Assembly (NCBI RefSeq): GCF_004345425.1 | Contig: NZ_SLVP01000007.1 | Span: 218,255 to 282,254, forward strand | DNA: 64,000 nucleotides | Reading direction: 5' to 3' | Origin: Paenibacillus sp. BK033 | GTDB taxonomy: Bacteria > Bacillota > Bacilli > Paenibacillales > Paenibacillaceae | Shown: positions 7,577 to 15,015 of the stretch, piece after piece | Position numbering within the stretch: position 1 is the stretch's first letter | How the letters are laid out: the number at the start of each line of letters is the position of its first letter | Notes under the pieces: generated by a model | What the model was told of the DNA's origin: nothing | What the model saw: only the letters and a program-made list of their open reading frames with translations | Database searches by the model: none | Position numbers and translations under genes: made by a program

Positions 7577-8106
7577 AAGTAATCCTCCCCCAATTGCACA
7601 TTCATTTTCTTGCGGGCTTCGAACAATCGCGATCTTACCGTTCCTTGCGGAATGCCTAATACTTGAGCAATTTCCAGAATGGATAGTTGATATTTAGCGT
7701 GCAAAATAAGTATTTCTCTCGATTTTACAGGCAGCTTAAAGACATACCTCCAAATATCATTTGTCGCTTCCTTATCGAAATAAGATTGCTCTGCTGAGAC
7801 ACTGTATTCGGTCCTATCTATTCTCTCAACTAGAAACACCTTACGAAAGAAGGCTGCCTTTCGATAGTTATAGCTGATGTTGCGTGTAATTTTGAGCAGC
7901 CACGTCTTGATTGAAGATTCATTGCGGAATGATGTGACATGCCTGAACACCTGCAGAAAAACATCCTGCGTAATATCATCGGCCATGCTCTGATTCTTGA
8001 CGATTGAATAAGCAAAGTTCCAAACCTCTTGCCCATAATCTCTCATCAGTATATCGAAGGATACTTCATCCAAATTGACCAAATGCCTTAGGGACACTTC
8101 CAACAA
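7573..8106 (-). CDS. ECF-type RNA polymerase sigma factor
   Basis: A sigma-70-family protein of 177 residues: region 2 (about 20-85, with QDVFLQVFRHVTSFRNESSIKTWLLKI) and region 4 (about 115-170, with LPVKSREILILHAKYQLS and the helix-turn-helix IAQVLGIPQGTVRSRLFEARKKM). It should direct polymerase to an envelope-stress or similar regulon. The TTG start is supported by GAGGTGA upstream; no in-frame ATG fits. Its stop overlaps the anti-sigma gene start by 4 bp. An IS1595-type element is inserted only 56 bp upstream of the coding start. Confidence 0.93.
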   Translation of the reverse strand: MLEVSLRHLVNLDEVSFDILMRDYGQEVWNFAYSIVKNQSMADDITQDVFLQVFRHVTSFRNESSIKTWLLKITRNISYNYRKAAFFRKVFLVERIDRTEYSVSAEQSYFDKEATNDIWRYVFKLPVKSREILILHAKYQLSILEIAQVLGIPQGTVRSRLFEARKKMNVQLGEDYL

Positions 8107-8125
8107 TTCTCATCACCTCAATATA

Positions 8126-8152
8126 TAGACAATCCATATCTTTAATTTGTTC
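8126..8152 (-). promoter_or_regulatory. Possible ECF-type autoregulatory promoter
   Basis: On the minus strand GAAC (8149-8152) and GTCTA (8126-8130) are spaced 18 bp apart, close to the GAAC/CGTC arrangement of ECF-dependent promoters, and end 20 bp upstream of the sigma start. The IS target duplication begins 11 bp beyond it, so this promoter would remain intact. Confidence 0.3.
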
Positions 8153-8162
8153 GATTTTCTTT

Positions 8163-8170
8163 TTACGAAA
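8163..8170. repeat. Left copy of the 8-bp target-site duplication
   Basis: TTACGAAA directly abuts the left end of the insertion element and is repeated exactly at 9889-9896. Eight base pairs is the duplication length known for the IS1595 family. Confidence 0.95.
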
Positions 8171-8195
8171 GGCTATGTTAAACCTTAATGTTGAT
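8171..8195 (+). repeat. IS left terminal inverted repeat
   Basis: It begins GGCTATGTTAAAC and pairs with 9864-9888 at 22 of 25 positions, with mismatches at positions 14, 15 and 18. Confidence 0.92.
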
Positions 8196-8197
8196 AT

Positions 8198-8226
8198 TTG
8201 ATTATTGCGAACAAGTGTTCTATAAT
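8198..8226 (+). promoter_or_regulatory. Transposase promoter
   Basis: TTGATT (8198-8203), a 17-bp spacer and TATAAT (8221-8226) form a near-consensus housekeeping promoter just inside the left end. A perfect 10-bp inverted repeat (8208-8217 with 8238-8247) spans the -10 element; its right arm runs into the GGAG of the transposase ribosome-binding site. Confidence 0.75.
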
Positions 8227-8261
8227 AAAGGTAATATCACTTGTTCGGAGATGATTTATCT

Positions 8262-9398
8262 ATGGATTTAAAGGAACTGAAGAAGCTTGCTGCAACATTG
8301 GACGATAGCGGCAAACGCGAGCTTATCTACTTCTTGCAGTCCCGAACCAAAGGCTTTTCGAATCCTGTTAGAGCAATTGATGAAATCCAAGAGCAGAAGC
8401 ACAAAGATGGTTTTGTTTGTCCGCATTGCACAGCCCACGATGTCGTGCGGTTTGGGGAATATACTGTGCAAACGCGTGCTGGTGTGGTCAAACGGCAGCG
8501 TTACCGTTGTAAATCCTGTTTACAGACGTTTAACGACTTAACAAATACGCCTCTTCAGCGTACGCGTAGACCTCATCTTTGGGTTCGTTTCATTGAATTC
8601 ATGATTGAGGGTTATTCGCTGCGGAAATGTGCCGATGAGTTGCTTGGCGAAGTTACGCATGTTACCTTGTTCTATTGGCGGCATAAGATTCTCGCCGCTC
8701 TGAAACAGATTCCAACCGAAGCATTCCAAGGTATCGTGGAAATGGACGAAACCTATTTCCTGTTCTCTGAAAAAGGCAAGCGTAGCATCGCCGAACGCAA
8801 GCCGAGAAAACGCGGCGGAAAATCCAAATATCGAGGTATAAGCAACGACCAGGTTTGCGTCCTCGTAGCCCGTGACCGTCAGAAGATGACCTACTCTGGC
8901 GTTCTTGGACGTGGGCGTATTAAGACAACCAAGTTGGATGAAGCGATTGGCGGACATCTATCCGACTCAAACGTGCTTTGCACGGATTCGTGGAGGGCAT
9001 TCTGCTCTTATGCGAATTCAAAAGGTTTGGCTCATTACCGATTCAAATCCGATGGAAAACAGCGCGTCAAGGGCGTTTATCATATCCAAAACGTGAACAG
9101 CTATCATAGCCGCTTAAAGAAATGGATGGACCGCTTCAATGGTGTTGCAACCAAATATTTGCAACATTATTTGGCTTGGTTCCGTTATATAGACAGCAAG
9201 GAATATGAGAATACGGCACCGAATAAAAAACATATGTTGGTGAAATCGTGTCTATTTACTGTGAATGATACGAATAAAAAGCTTAGACTGTCTGCTTATT
9301 CTTTATTGATATCGGACAGTATAGTACAACATTTGATGGTATTCCGCACCATAATTTATAGGGAATTAACGAAAGGTGGGATATATGCTTGCGGATAA
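8262..9398 (+). CDS. IS1595-family (ISXO2-like) transposase
   Basis: A DDE transposase of 378 residues. An N-terminal zinc ribbon (CPHC...RYRCKSC, about residues 46-86) and a helix-turn-helix region precede the catalytic domain. EMDETYF supplies the first Asp, CTDSWRAF the second, and the later VNSYHSRLKKWMDRF segment matches the family's third motif. The ATG at 8262 is preferred (GGAG 11 bp upstream); a TTG at 8241 would leave a leader of only about 8 bases from the predicted start of transcription. After KHMLVKSCLFTVNDTN, where family members usually finish, there is an extra tail of about 40 residues overlapping the passenger's start region, probably acquired when the passenger was added. 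Confidence 0.93.
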   Translation: MDLKELKKLAATLDDSGKRELIYFLQSRTKGFSNPVRAIDEIQEQKHKDGFVCPHCTAHDVVRFGEYTVQTRAGVVKRQRYRCKSCLQTFNDLTNTPLQRTRRPHLWVRFIEFMIEGYSLRKCADELLGEVTHVTLFYWRHKILAALKQIPTEAFQGIVEMDETYFLFSEKGKRSIAERKPRKRGGKSKYRGISNDQVCVLVARDRQKMTYSGVLGRGRIKTTKLDEAIGGHLSDSNVLCTDSWRAFCSYANSKGLAHYRFKSDGKQRVKGVYHIQNVNSYHSRLKKWMDRFNGVATKYLQHYLAWFRYIDSKEYENTAPNKKHMLVKSCLFTVNDTNKKLRLSAYSLLISDSIVQHLMVFRTIIYRELTKGGIYACG

Positions 9399-9796
9399 TA
9401 ATGGTTGTTGTTTTGCTAATGTGCTTCATTACGACAGGATGCAAAAAAGATGAATTAATAATTACGTCAGAGCAAATAAAAACTTCATTCGAGTCGAAAG
9501 ATATTCAGTTATTTGAACCACAAGAGTTAAGTCCAGAAAATGTATTTATTAAGACTTTGAATAATGTCAGACCTGAATTTTACGCAATAAATGAAAATCA
9601 GTTAATTAGCTTTTATATCTATTCCTCCCACCAAGAAGCTGAAAAAGGACTAAAAGATTTCGAAGAGAGTACAGCAGCAACTGATTTGGTAAAGCATAGC
9701 GAATACCAAATAGCAAATGTACTATTATTTTATCAATACGCTACGAAGGATGAACGGGTCGAAGAAATAATGAAGAGATTAGAGGTTAAGAAGTAA
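9389..9796 (+). CDS. IS-borne lipoprotein (passenger gene)
   Basis: A protein of 135 residues with a type II signal peptide (RIIMVVVLLMCFITTGC, lipobox Cys at residue 18) and a polar outer domain of about 115 residues. It starts with TTG, preceded by AAAGGTGGG at 8-9 bases, and overlaps the transposase end by 10 bp, so it can be translated from the transposase message; a weak promoter (TTGATG-17-TTATAG, 9333-9361) may also serve it. A terminator follows inside the IS. No DNA-binding, resistance or enzyme motif is visible. It could be a cargo giving the cell an envelope trait, or a host gene captured by the element. Function unknown. Confidence 0.75.
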   Translation: MRIIMVVVLLMCFITTGCKKDELIITSEQIKTSFESKDIQLFEPQELSPENVFIKTLNNVRPEFYAINENQLISFYIYSSHQEAEKGLKDFEESTAATDLVKHSEYQIANVLLFYQYATKDERVEEIMKRLEVKK

Positions 9797-9822
9797 CCAA
9801 ATGACACTCCCATGTCCTTAAT

Positions 9823-9849
9823 AAACCGCCTTATTCACTAAGGCGGTTT
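9823..9849 (+). terminator. Terminator inside the IS, after the passenger gene
   Basis: AAACCGCCTTA (9823-9833) pairs perfectly with 9839-9849 around a 5-base loop and is followed by TCTTA; a downstream TTTT overlaps the stem end. It closes the transposase-passenger unit before the right inverted repeat. Confidence 0.75.
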
Positions 9850-9863
9850 TCTTATGCTTATAA

Positions 9864-9888
9864 ATCAACAATAGAGTTTAACATAGCC
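9864..9888 (-). repeat. IS right terminal inverted repeat
   Basis: Read on the minus strand it begins GGCTATGTTAAAC, identical to the left end over 13 bp, and matches 22 of 25 bp overall. Confidence 0.92.
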
Positions 9889-9896
9889 TTACGAAA
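9889..9896. repeat. Right copy of the 8-bp target-site duplication
   Basis: TTACGAAA, identical to 8163-8170, lies directly outside the right inverted repeat. Confidence 0.95.
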
Positions 9897-9931
9897 AAAA
9901 AGTGAAGTAAGCTGCCCGCTCTTCAACAAAA

Positions 9932-9960
9932 ACAGCAACCGATTAGATGCCGGTTGCTGT
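9932..9960 (-). terminator. Terminator for the minus-strand lipoprotein gene
   Basis: A ten-base-pair stem (9932-9941 with 9951-9960) is followed on the minus strand by TTTTTGTTG. It lies 31 bp past the stop at 9992. Confidence 0.8.
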
Positions 9961-9991
9961 CATGAAGTTTTTAAACTGTAGTCGTCCGAAT

Positions 9992-10333
9992 TCAATTCAG
10001 AGGTCCCAGTTTTGAAGCTTTAAAATATTTTCCATTTACTTTTATTGCCATTTCTTGATTGTGATCCTTTCCACTTATTTCAAACAACTGACTTCCCGTT
10101 GGTAGACGTCGGTCATTTGAATCCCCATTTTTTTTCGGCATAGGAGTTACTTGTCTTTTAATTTCTCCAATCTGCTTGCCGATTTCTTCTACGGAAACTT
10201 CTTCTATCGAATATCCATACAGGATATTATTCCAAGCAACGGCGCTTGGATAACTATCCGATGAGTTCGATCCATTATTACTACAGCCTGCCGCCAAGAA
10301 AGACACCAACAAAACTAAGAATATCATCCTCAC
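9992..10333 (-). CDS. Small lipoprotein of unknown function
   Basis: A protein of 113 residues with a lipoprotein signal (RMIFLVLLVSFLAAGC, Cys at about residue 17), an Asn/Ser-rich linker and a polar domain ending in MAIKVNGKYFKASKLG, which looks like a small beta fold. The GTG at 10333 is chosen because AAAGGAG lies 8 bases upstream; another GTG at 10342 overlaps that signal. It is one of several AT-rich lipoprotein genes here. No family is recognised. Confidence 0.65.
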   Translation of the reverse strand: MRMIFLVLLVSFLAAGCSNNGSNSSDSYPSAVAWNNILYGYSIEEVSVEEIGKQIGEIKRQVTPMPKKNGDSNDRRLPTGSQLFEISGKDHNQEMAIKVNGKYFKASKLGPLN

Positions 10334-10397
10334 CGGTTCCACTCCTTTACCAAACTAATGAAACTATATCCTATATATAGACAAAAATTTGTCCTCT

Positions 10398-10901
10398 TTA
10401 GCTTAATGGATGTTTCTTGAACCTCCCTTTCATTTTCCAAACCATTATTAAGATCACTACTACGAAAACAAAAGCGAATATCAGTAAGTACTTATATTTC
10501 CATTCAGGTTCAGATAATCGGTCTAGGGTTTGAATCTCTTTGCTTGCCTCGGTTATCAATTTATTTCCGCTACAAAGACTGGTTGTTTCTTTTCCTTTAG
10601 AATTGAATGTGTAAATTAAATACTTGTTTCCTACTTCAAATTCAGTTCCACACATACCATTGAAACCACTATATACGTAACCATCTGTAAGCGTACCTTT
10701 CCAAACCTTATCCGCACTAAAAATGTTTCCGCCTTCAGTATCTTTACTAACCAATGTACCTGTGAATATGACGCTAGCTTCTTCGTATTTTTGTTCAATA
10801 CTTGGAGAACTGCAACTACATGCAAACACCCTATTAGGGCGTATTACATTTAAGCTGATAACAATACAAATCAATGTAAGAACAGATAAGATTTTTTTCA
10901 T
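10398..10901 (-). CDS. Exported TIMP/NTR-like protein with C-terminal membrane anchor
   Basis: A protein of 167 residues. The signal peptide (about 1-27) ends just before CSCSSPSIEQKYEEASVIFTGTLV. A mature N-terminus starting CxC followed by a beta-barrel-type segment is the hallmark of TIMP/netrin-like (NTR, OB-fold) domains; further cysteines at MCGTEF and SLCSG could complete disulfides. A hydrophobic helix (about 134-156) and a basic tail anchor the C-terminus. Bacterial members are often annotated as tissue-inhibitor-of-metalloproteinase family, but inhibition of a protease is not implied. Neighbours are unrelated small envelope proteins. Confidence 0.75.
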   Translation of the reverse strand: MKKILSVLTLICIVISLNVIRPNRVFACSCSSPSIEQKYEEASVIFTGTLVSKDTEGGNIFSADKVWKGTLTDGYVYSGFNGMCGTEFEVGNKYLIYTFNSKGKETTSLCSGNKLITEASKEIQTLDRLSEPEWKYKYLLIFAFVFVVVILIMVWKMKGRFKKHPLS

Positions 10902-10932
10902 TCAAACGATCACCCCATCCCCGTTTGTGTAG

Positions 10933-11538
10933 TCAATAGCTCGACCATCCTCCATTGAACATGGTTCGGCTAAGTAGAATTTCAAATAAGTCTCCGTTTT
11001 CTGCTTCAAAGTGATTTTGAATCGGCGGGCCCGTTTCCCACTCAAGGATACGTATATTATACTTCTCTGACCATTCACCAGATGTGAACAAACTTGTGCT
11101 GTTCATCCGGCCTTCTTTTTTTGAAATTAGGGGACTGCTTGGATAATTCTGTTTGTAATTGCGATCCTTGTCGGGATCTCCCATCAGATATTCGGCGTGG
11201 CCTAGGCTAAAAAAGATCTCGATTTCCACGTCTCCTTCTTTCGTTTTGACAAGGGTCAATCGATCTGCTCCGCTGCTTTTAAGCGTTAGCTTCCACTTGC
11301 GGAATTTTCCGTTCCCTTCGTTCCAACCTGTCCCGTCATACTCACCAATTATTGTGTCCCTCAATTCGTGGCGCTGGCCGTTCATTATGTATACCGCATG
11401 CAGGGGAAACTCAGCATACTTTACAGCCGGTTTTGGCGGTTCCGGATAAACTGAATTTACAAAACGAGAGAATAGAACGATCAGCAGGGCGGGTACAGCA
11501 AGAATCAGGAGGGGAATTAGCCAATATCGCTTTTTCAT
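10933..11538 (-). CDS. Membrane-anchored extracytoplasmic protein, unknown function
   Basis: A protein of 201 residues with an N-terminal signal anchor (about 5-27, WLIPLLILAVPALLIVLFSRFV), a proline-rich linker (YPEPPKPAV) and an outer domain of about 165 residues rich in charged and aromatic residues. No cysteine lipobox, catalytic motif or known domain is recognised. It lies 31 bp upstream of the TIMP-like gene on the same strand and may be co-transcribed with it. Confidence 0.6.
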   Translation of the reverse strand: MKKRYWLIPLLILAVPALLIVLFSRFVNSVYPEPPKPAVKYAEFPLHAVYIMNGQRHELRDTIIGEYDGTGWNEGNGKFRKWKLTLKSSGADRLTLVKTKEGDVEIEIFFSLGHAEYLMGDPDKDRNYKQNYPSSPLISKKEGRMNSTSLFTSGEWSEKYNIRILEWETGPPIQNHFEAENGDLFEILLSRTMFNGGWSSY

Positions 11539-11633
11539 TTAAAGCCTCCAAAAGTTGTAGTTAGTATCTGATTGACTGAAATTATATATATTGAGACGTT
11601 TCACGATAGTCAAATTCGTTTATTTATTTTGCC

Positions 11634-12002
11634 TTACCTTAATACGTCCTCTGCCCTTACCTCTTGTTGCCTATAGTAAAGGTAAAGTGGTCTGTTGTAC
11701 TTCATTGCATTTATCTCGATATGTATATCTCGCTTGCCAATAATACCGCCGTATATTTTTAATATTGCGTAGTTTGAATTACCTGCATTTACGTATTTAA
11801 TTGAGTAGCTTTTATAACGTGTCCATTTATCCTTAAAAGTGCCATCAATAATCAATCGGTCTCCTGAGTGTTTTACTTCTTTAAGCTTTATATCGGTAGA
11901 AGTAATAGGTCCCCGATAAAACCACAAAAAAAATAGGAGAACTAAAATTACTCCAAGACCTAAAAAAACTTTTGCTTTTTTAGTCTTTATTTCTATGGTC
12001 AT
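11634..12002 (-). CDS. Single-pass membrane protein, unknown function
   Basis: A protein of 122 residues: a basic cytoplasmic start (MTIEIKTKKAKVF), one membrane helix (about 13-30) and a short outer domain with alternating beta-type residues ending EVRAEDVLR. The ATG at 12002 is chosen because AAGGAA precedes it and the charge pattern then fits an anchored protein; a longer ATG frame from 12080 adds an unlikely hydrophilic extension. No family is recognised. Confidence 0.55.
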   Translation of the reverse strand: MTIEIKTKKAKVFLGLGVILVLLFFLWFYRGPITSTDIKLKEVKHSGDRLIIDGTFKDKWTRYKSYSIKYVNAGNSNYAILKIYGGIIGKRDIHIEINAMKYNRPLYLYYRQQEVRAEDVLR

Positions 12003-12161
12003 GGTTAGTTCCTTTTTCAAATATTTTCTCTCCTCGATAACCAGAGTATTTAAGTCCTTAGCCCAACATAATATTACCACATATTGTAACCACTCTCCCC
12101 TCTAACCGCCAGTTAAAAGGAATGGCCAATCTACTTATGTTACATCCGTAAACAAAAAAAA

Positions 12162-12178
12162 GCCGCGATTTACGCGGC
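12162..12178 (-). terminator. Terminator of the cwlJ-like gene
   Basis: GCCGCG (12162-12167) pairs with CGCGGC (12173-12178) around ATTTA; on the minus strand it is followed by TTTTTTTTG. Confidence 0.85.
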
Positions 12179-12214
12179 CGCTAATGAGATATTCAAGAGC
12201 TCTTAATAAGCTCC

Positions 12215-12655
12215 TTACGTATTATATATATTTTCGCATTCCTTCACGGTAGGTTGATAGAAGCAGTGCTTCTTCCAGCGTCCTACAAGCGGCTGATCAT
12301 ACCACGTTGGCGGGCATGGGCCTGGATTTTCGAACGATCCCGGACGGAAATACCATAGAGAAAATTCGCCTGGCCAATTCCGCTCCCCATTGACAGACCG
12401 TTGGGCCAGACGGCGTTCCCTGTCTCTTGCGCCTTGATAGTACAAACTATGCTGCAACGCTTCGAATGCATGAGGCTGCTCAATCATTTGGGGAATTGTC
12501 CGGATATTCTTAAAATCGGAGCAATTTCCTCTTATTCGGTTAATGCCAACATTTCCAACAAGCAACATGCCCATTTCGCCTTCGGTCTCAGCTTCAGCAC
12601 GGAGCAACCTTGCCAACATATCGATATCCCGACTCCTGGCTTTTACAACTGCCAT
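12215..12655 (-). CDS. cwlJ: Spore cortex-lytic cell wall hydrolase, CwlJ/SleB family
   Basis: A protein of 146 residues made of one Hydrolase_2 (SleB/CwlJ catalytic) domain. RDIDMLARLLRAEAETEGEMGM contains the catalytic glutamate region (RAEAE), and later GNVGINRI, EQPHAFEAL and FSLWYF match the family. It has no signal peptide and no peptidoglycan-binding domain, which fits CwlJ (made in the mother cell, placed in the coat) rather than SleB. Such enzymes degrade cortex peptidoglycan during germination. AGGTGA precedes the ATG, and a strong terminator follows. No gerQ gene is next to it. Confidence 0.85.
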   Translation of the reverse strand: MAVVKARSRDIDMLARLLRAEAETEGEMGMLLVGNVGINRIRGNCSDFKNIRTIPQMIEQPHAFEALQHSLYYQGARDRERRLAQRSVNGERNWPGEFSLWYFRPGSFENPGPCPPTWYDQPLVGRWKKHCFYQPTVKECENIYNT

Positions 12656-12738
12656 TGACTCACCTCTTTAGCTTTCTAGACACATCATATTATAGGCAAA
12701 GCGGAAGTGTTACTCGGACCGAAAATAGCGCAAAAAAA

Positions 12739-12764
12739 TCAGACTGCATAAATGAACAGTCTGA
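12739..12764 (-). terminator. Terminator of the NatAB-like operon
   Basis: TCAGACTG (12739-12746) pairs perfectly with 12757-12764, followed on the minus strand by TTTTTTTGCG. It lies 22 bp past the permease stop. Confidence 0.85.
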
Positions 12765-12786
12765 CAAATGTGTATTTTTAAGCATG

Positions 12787-14100
12787 CTATACCTTATAAG
12801 CTCGCATCGCTTTCCGCAGCTCTTTCCAGCTTGGACGCTTACCGTAAAGCAAGACGCCGGTACGGTAGATCTTCGCTGACAGCCAGCCTGCTCCATAAAT
12901 GCTTACGAGCAGGATCGCGATGGAGACAATAACCTGCCAGATTGGCGGGTTGGCGAGACCAACGCGAAGCAGCATGACGAACGGCGAGAAGAATGGGATA
13001 AACGAAGTGACTTTTACAAGCGTCGTATCCGGGCTGGAAATGCTGAACGTGGTAATGTAGAAGCCAGCAAGCGACAGCATGGTAATGGGCATAACCGCTT
13101 GGCCCAGATCCTCGGTACGGCTGACAATGGACCCAACGGCTGCGAACAAAGTCGCGTACAACAGGAAGCCCATCACATAGAACAGCAAGCCATATACCAG
13201 AAGCAACGGATCTACCTTCGTCAAATCGATATCGTATTGCATAAACGCCGAGTTGTTATGCGGCAGGTTGATGTTGATAATGACAACAACCAAGTAAGCT
13301 ACAATTTGCGTTAGGCCAACTACAAACATCCCGAAGATTTTGCCAAACATTTGTTTTAGAGGCGATACGCTGGTGACGATGATCTCCATTACGCGCGAGC
13401 TTTTCTCCGCCGTAATTTCCGAGGCAATCATCTGGCCGGAGACCATAATACCGAAGAAAAGCAGCAGCAGCAGGAAAGTAACAAAGCCCATATCTACGCC
13501 TTGCTGAGATTCGGTCTTGCCATTGCCTGCTCCGCCTGCGCCATCGCTTGCCGCAATCTGCATCGTATTAATAACGACTGGATTTAGCAGCATGGATCTT
13601 TGCTGTTCCGTTAATCCGCTGTCCTTGAGGACAATGTCGGTTTTTACGATTTGAATGCCTTGCTCCAGCGCCTGCGACGTTTTCTCGTCCATCAGCTTCT
13701 CGGATTTATAGGTTACCGTCGGCAAGCCCGTTTCGTTGACCGGACCGAATAATAGATAGCCTTTAATTTTCTTGTTCGCTACGGCATCTTTCAACGTCTT
13801 TTCGTTTTGCTCCGTCGAGCCTGTATCCGGGTACTCAATCAGCTTGATTGCCGGCTTCTCCTGGCTTGCGTACATTTGGCGCAGCTGCTCCGCGATTTTG
13901 GTCCCTTCCACAGCACGCGCATCGATGGCATAACCGATGTTGGCTGCTTTATCGCTGTTTTTATCGAACAAAGAAATGATATAAGGCAGGTTCGAACCGA
14001 CACATAAAATGACGACAAAGATCAGCGTAGTAATTAGAAAGGATTTGCCCTTAAACTTGTTCTTCATCGTAAAGCCTGCTACCGTCCAGAAACTATTCAT
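12787..14100 (-). CDS. ABC-2 type exporter permease (NatB-like)
   Basis: A membrane protein of 437 residues. An N-terminal helix (about 20-40) is followed by a large extracytoplasmic domain of about 170 residues and then five or six helices (about 205-405), the layout of ABC-2/NatB permeases. SEITAEKSSRVMEIIVTSVSP is the coupling segment typical of the family. The ATG at 14100 overlaps the ATPase gene end by 8 bp. It should form the membrane part of an export system with the adjacent ATPase. The substrate is unknown; NatAB of Bacillus subtilis extrudes sodium, but similar pairs export other compounds. Confidence 0.85.
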   Translation of the reverse strand: MNSFWTVAGFTMKNKFKGKSFLITTLIFVVILCVGSNLPYIISLFDKNSDKAANIGYAIDARAVEGTKIAEQLRQMYASQEKPAIKLIEYPDTGSTEQNEKTLKDAVANKKIKGYLLFGPVNETGLPTVTYKSEKLMDEKTSQALEQGIQIVKTDIVLKDSGLTEQQRSMLLNPVVINTMQIAASDGAGGAGNGKTESQQGVDMGFVTFLLLLLFFGIMVSGQMIASEITAEKSSRVMEIIVTSVSPLKQMFGKIFGMFVVGLTQIVAYLVVVIININLPHNNSAFMQYDIDLTKVDPLLLVYGLLFYVMGFLLYATLFAAVGSIVSRTEDLGQAVMPITMLSLAGFYITTFSISSPDTTLVKVTSFIPFFSPFVMLLRVGLANPPIWQVIVSIAILLVSIYGAGWLSAKIYRTGVLLYGKRPSWKELRKAMRAYKV

Positions 14101-14998
14101 GCAGATCACCGCCTACCGCTTTAATAAAGATTTCGTTTAATGTCGGCTCCATAATCTCGAATTTATGAATGGTCGTCTGCTCAAGAGCATGGCGCAAAAT
14201 ATTTGCCGCCGCGCTTTCCTCCGCAATCCCAACTACGTAGCCGTATTCATGCTTCTGTACACCGGTTACCCCGCTCAGCCCTTCAAGGCCTGTAACATTG
14301 CCTTCCGTGCGCAGGACTACCTTTTCCCGCGGATAACGTTTCTTGATGTCTCTTAAGCTGCCTTCCAGCACCGGATTCGACCGATGAAGAATCGTAATGT
14401 TGCGGCATAGCTCTTCGACATGCTCCATCCGGTGCGTCGAGAACAGCATGGAGGTACCCGAGTCCCTCAATTCCTTAACCGTAGACTTCAATAATTCCAC
14501 GTTAACCGGGTCAAGACCGCTGAATGCTTCGTCCAAAATAACGATACGCGGTCGATGTATAACCGAAGCGATAAATTGGATTTTCTGCTGATTGCCTTTG
14601 GACAGCTCCTCGACTCTTTTGCCGTAGTATTCGGGGACCTCGAACCGGTCCAGCCAACGCTTAAGGTTGGCATCCGCGTCCTTCTTGTTCATTCCGCGCA
14701 GCTGCGCCAAGTAGATCAGCTGATCGCTTACCTTTACGCGCGGATATAGTCCGCGTTCTTCCGGCAAGTAACCCAGCATTTTTAGCTGTTCCTGCGTGTA
14801 CGGCTGGCCGTTATACAAAATCCTGCCCTCGTCCGGGTAGATCAGCCCCAGCACCATCCGCATCGTGGTTGTTTTGCCGGCGCCGTTGGCTCCCAGCAAG
14901 CCGTAAATTTCCCCTTCTTCCACCTCGAAGCTGATTCCGTTAACCGCTGTCTTCTCCCCATACTGCTTATGCACCCGATCTACTATCAATGGCTTCAT
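14093..14998 (-). CDS. ABC transporter ATP-binding protein (NatA-like)
   Basis: A cytoplasmic ATPase of 301 residues. Walker A is GANGAGKTT (about 36-44), the signature is LSKGNQQKI (about 133-141), Walker B is RIVILDEAFSGLDP and the switch His is in FSTHRM. The C-terminal third (about 210-301) is a regulatory extension common in exporter ATPases. GGAGG precedes the ATG, and the gene is coupled to the permease. Two copies of a 14-bp direct repeat lie in the region just upstream. Confidence 0.92.
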   Translation of the reverse strand: MKPLIVDRVHKQYGEKTAVNGISFEVEEGEIYGLLGANGAGKTTTMRMVLGLIYPDEGRILYNGQPYTQEQLKMLGYLPEERGLYPRVKVSDQLIYLAQLRGMNKKDADANLKRWLDRFEVPEYYGKRVEELSKGNQQKIQFIASVIHRPRIVILDEAFSGLDPVNVELLKSTVKELRDSGTSMLFSTHRMEHVEELCRNITILHRSNPVLEGSLRDIKKRYPREKVVLRTEGNVTGLEGLSGVTGVQKHEYGYVVGIAEESAAANILRHALEQTTIHKFEIMEPTLNEIFIKAVGGDLHE

Positions 14999-15015
14999 TT
15001 TCTGTTCCTCCTAAA

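Larger units (their letters stand above)
8171..9888 (+). mobile_element. Complete IS1595-family element with a passenger gene (1718 bp)
   Basis: The boundaries are set by 25-bp imperfect inverted repeats (22 matches, outer 13 bp GGCTATGTTAAAC perfect) and by a perfect 8-bp duplication TTACGAAA outside them. It holds its own promoter, a DDE transposase (8262-9398), a lipoprotein gene (9389-9796) overlapping it by 10 bp, and a terminator (9823-9849), all inside the repeats. IS1595 members are known to carry passenger genes, but a lipoprotein passenger is unusual. The perfect duplication and intact reading frames point to recent insertion. The site lies between the ECF sigma gene and a hairpin serving the next minus-strand gene. 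Confidence 0.93.

Noticed and set aside
8241..8261. TTG at 8241 as transposase start
   Set aside because: It would leave a leader of about 8 bases from the predicted start of transcription; the ATG at 8262 with GGAG fits better.
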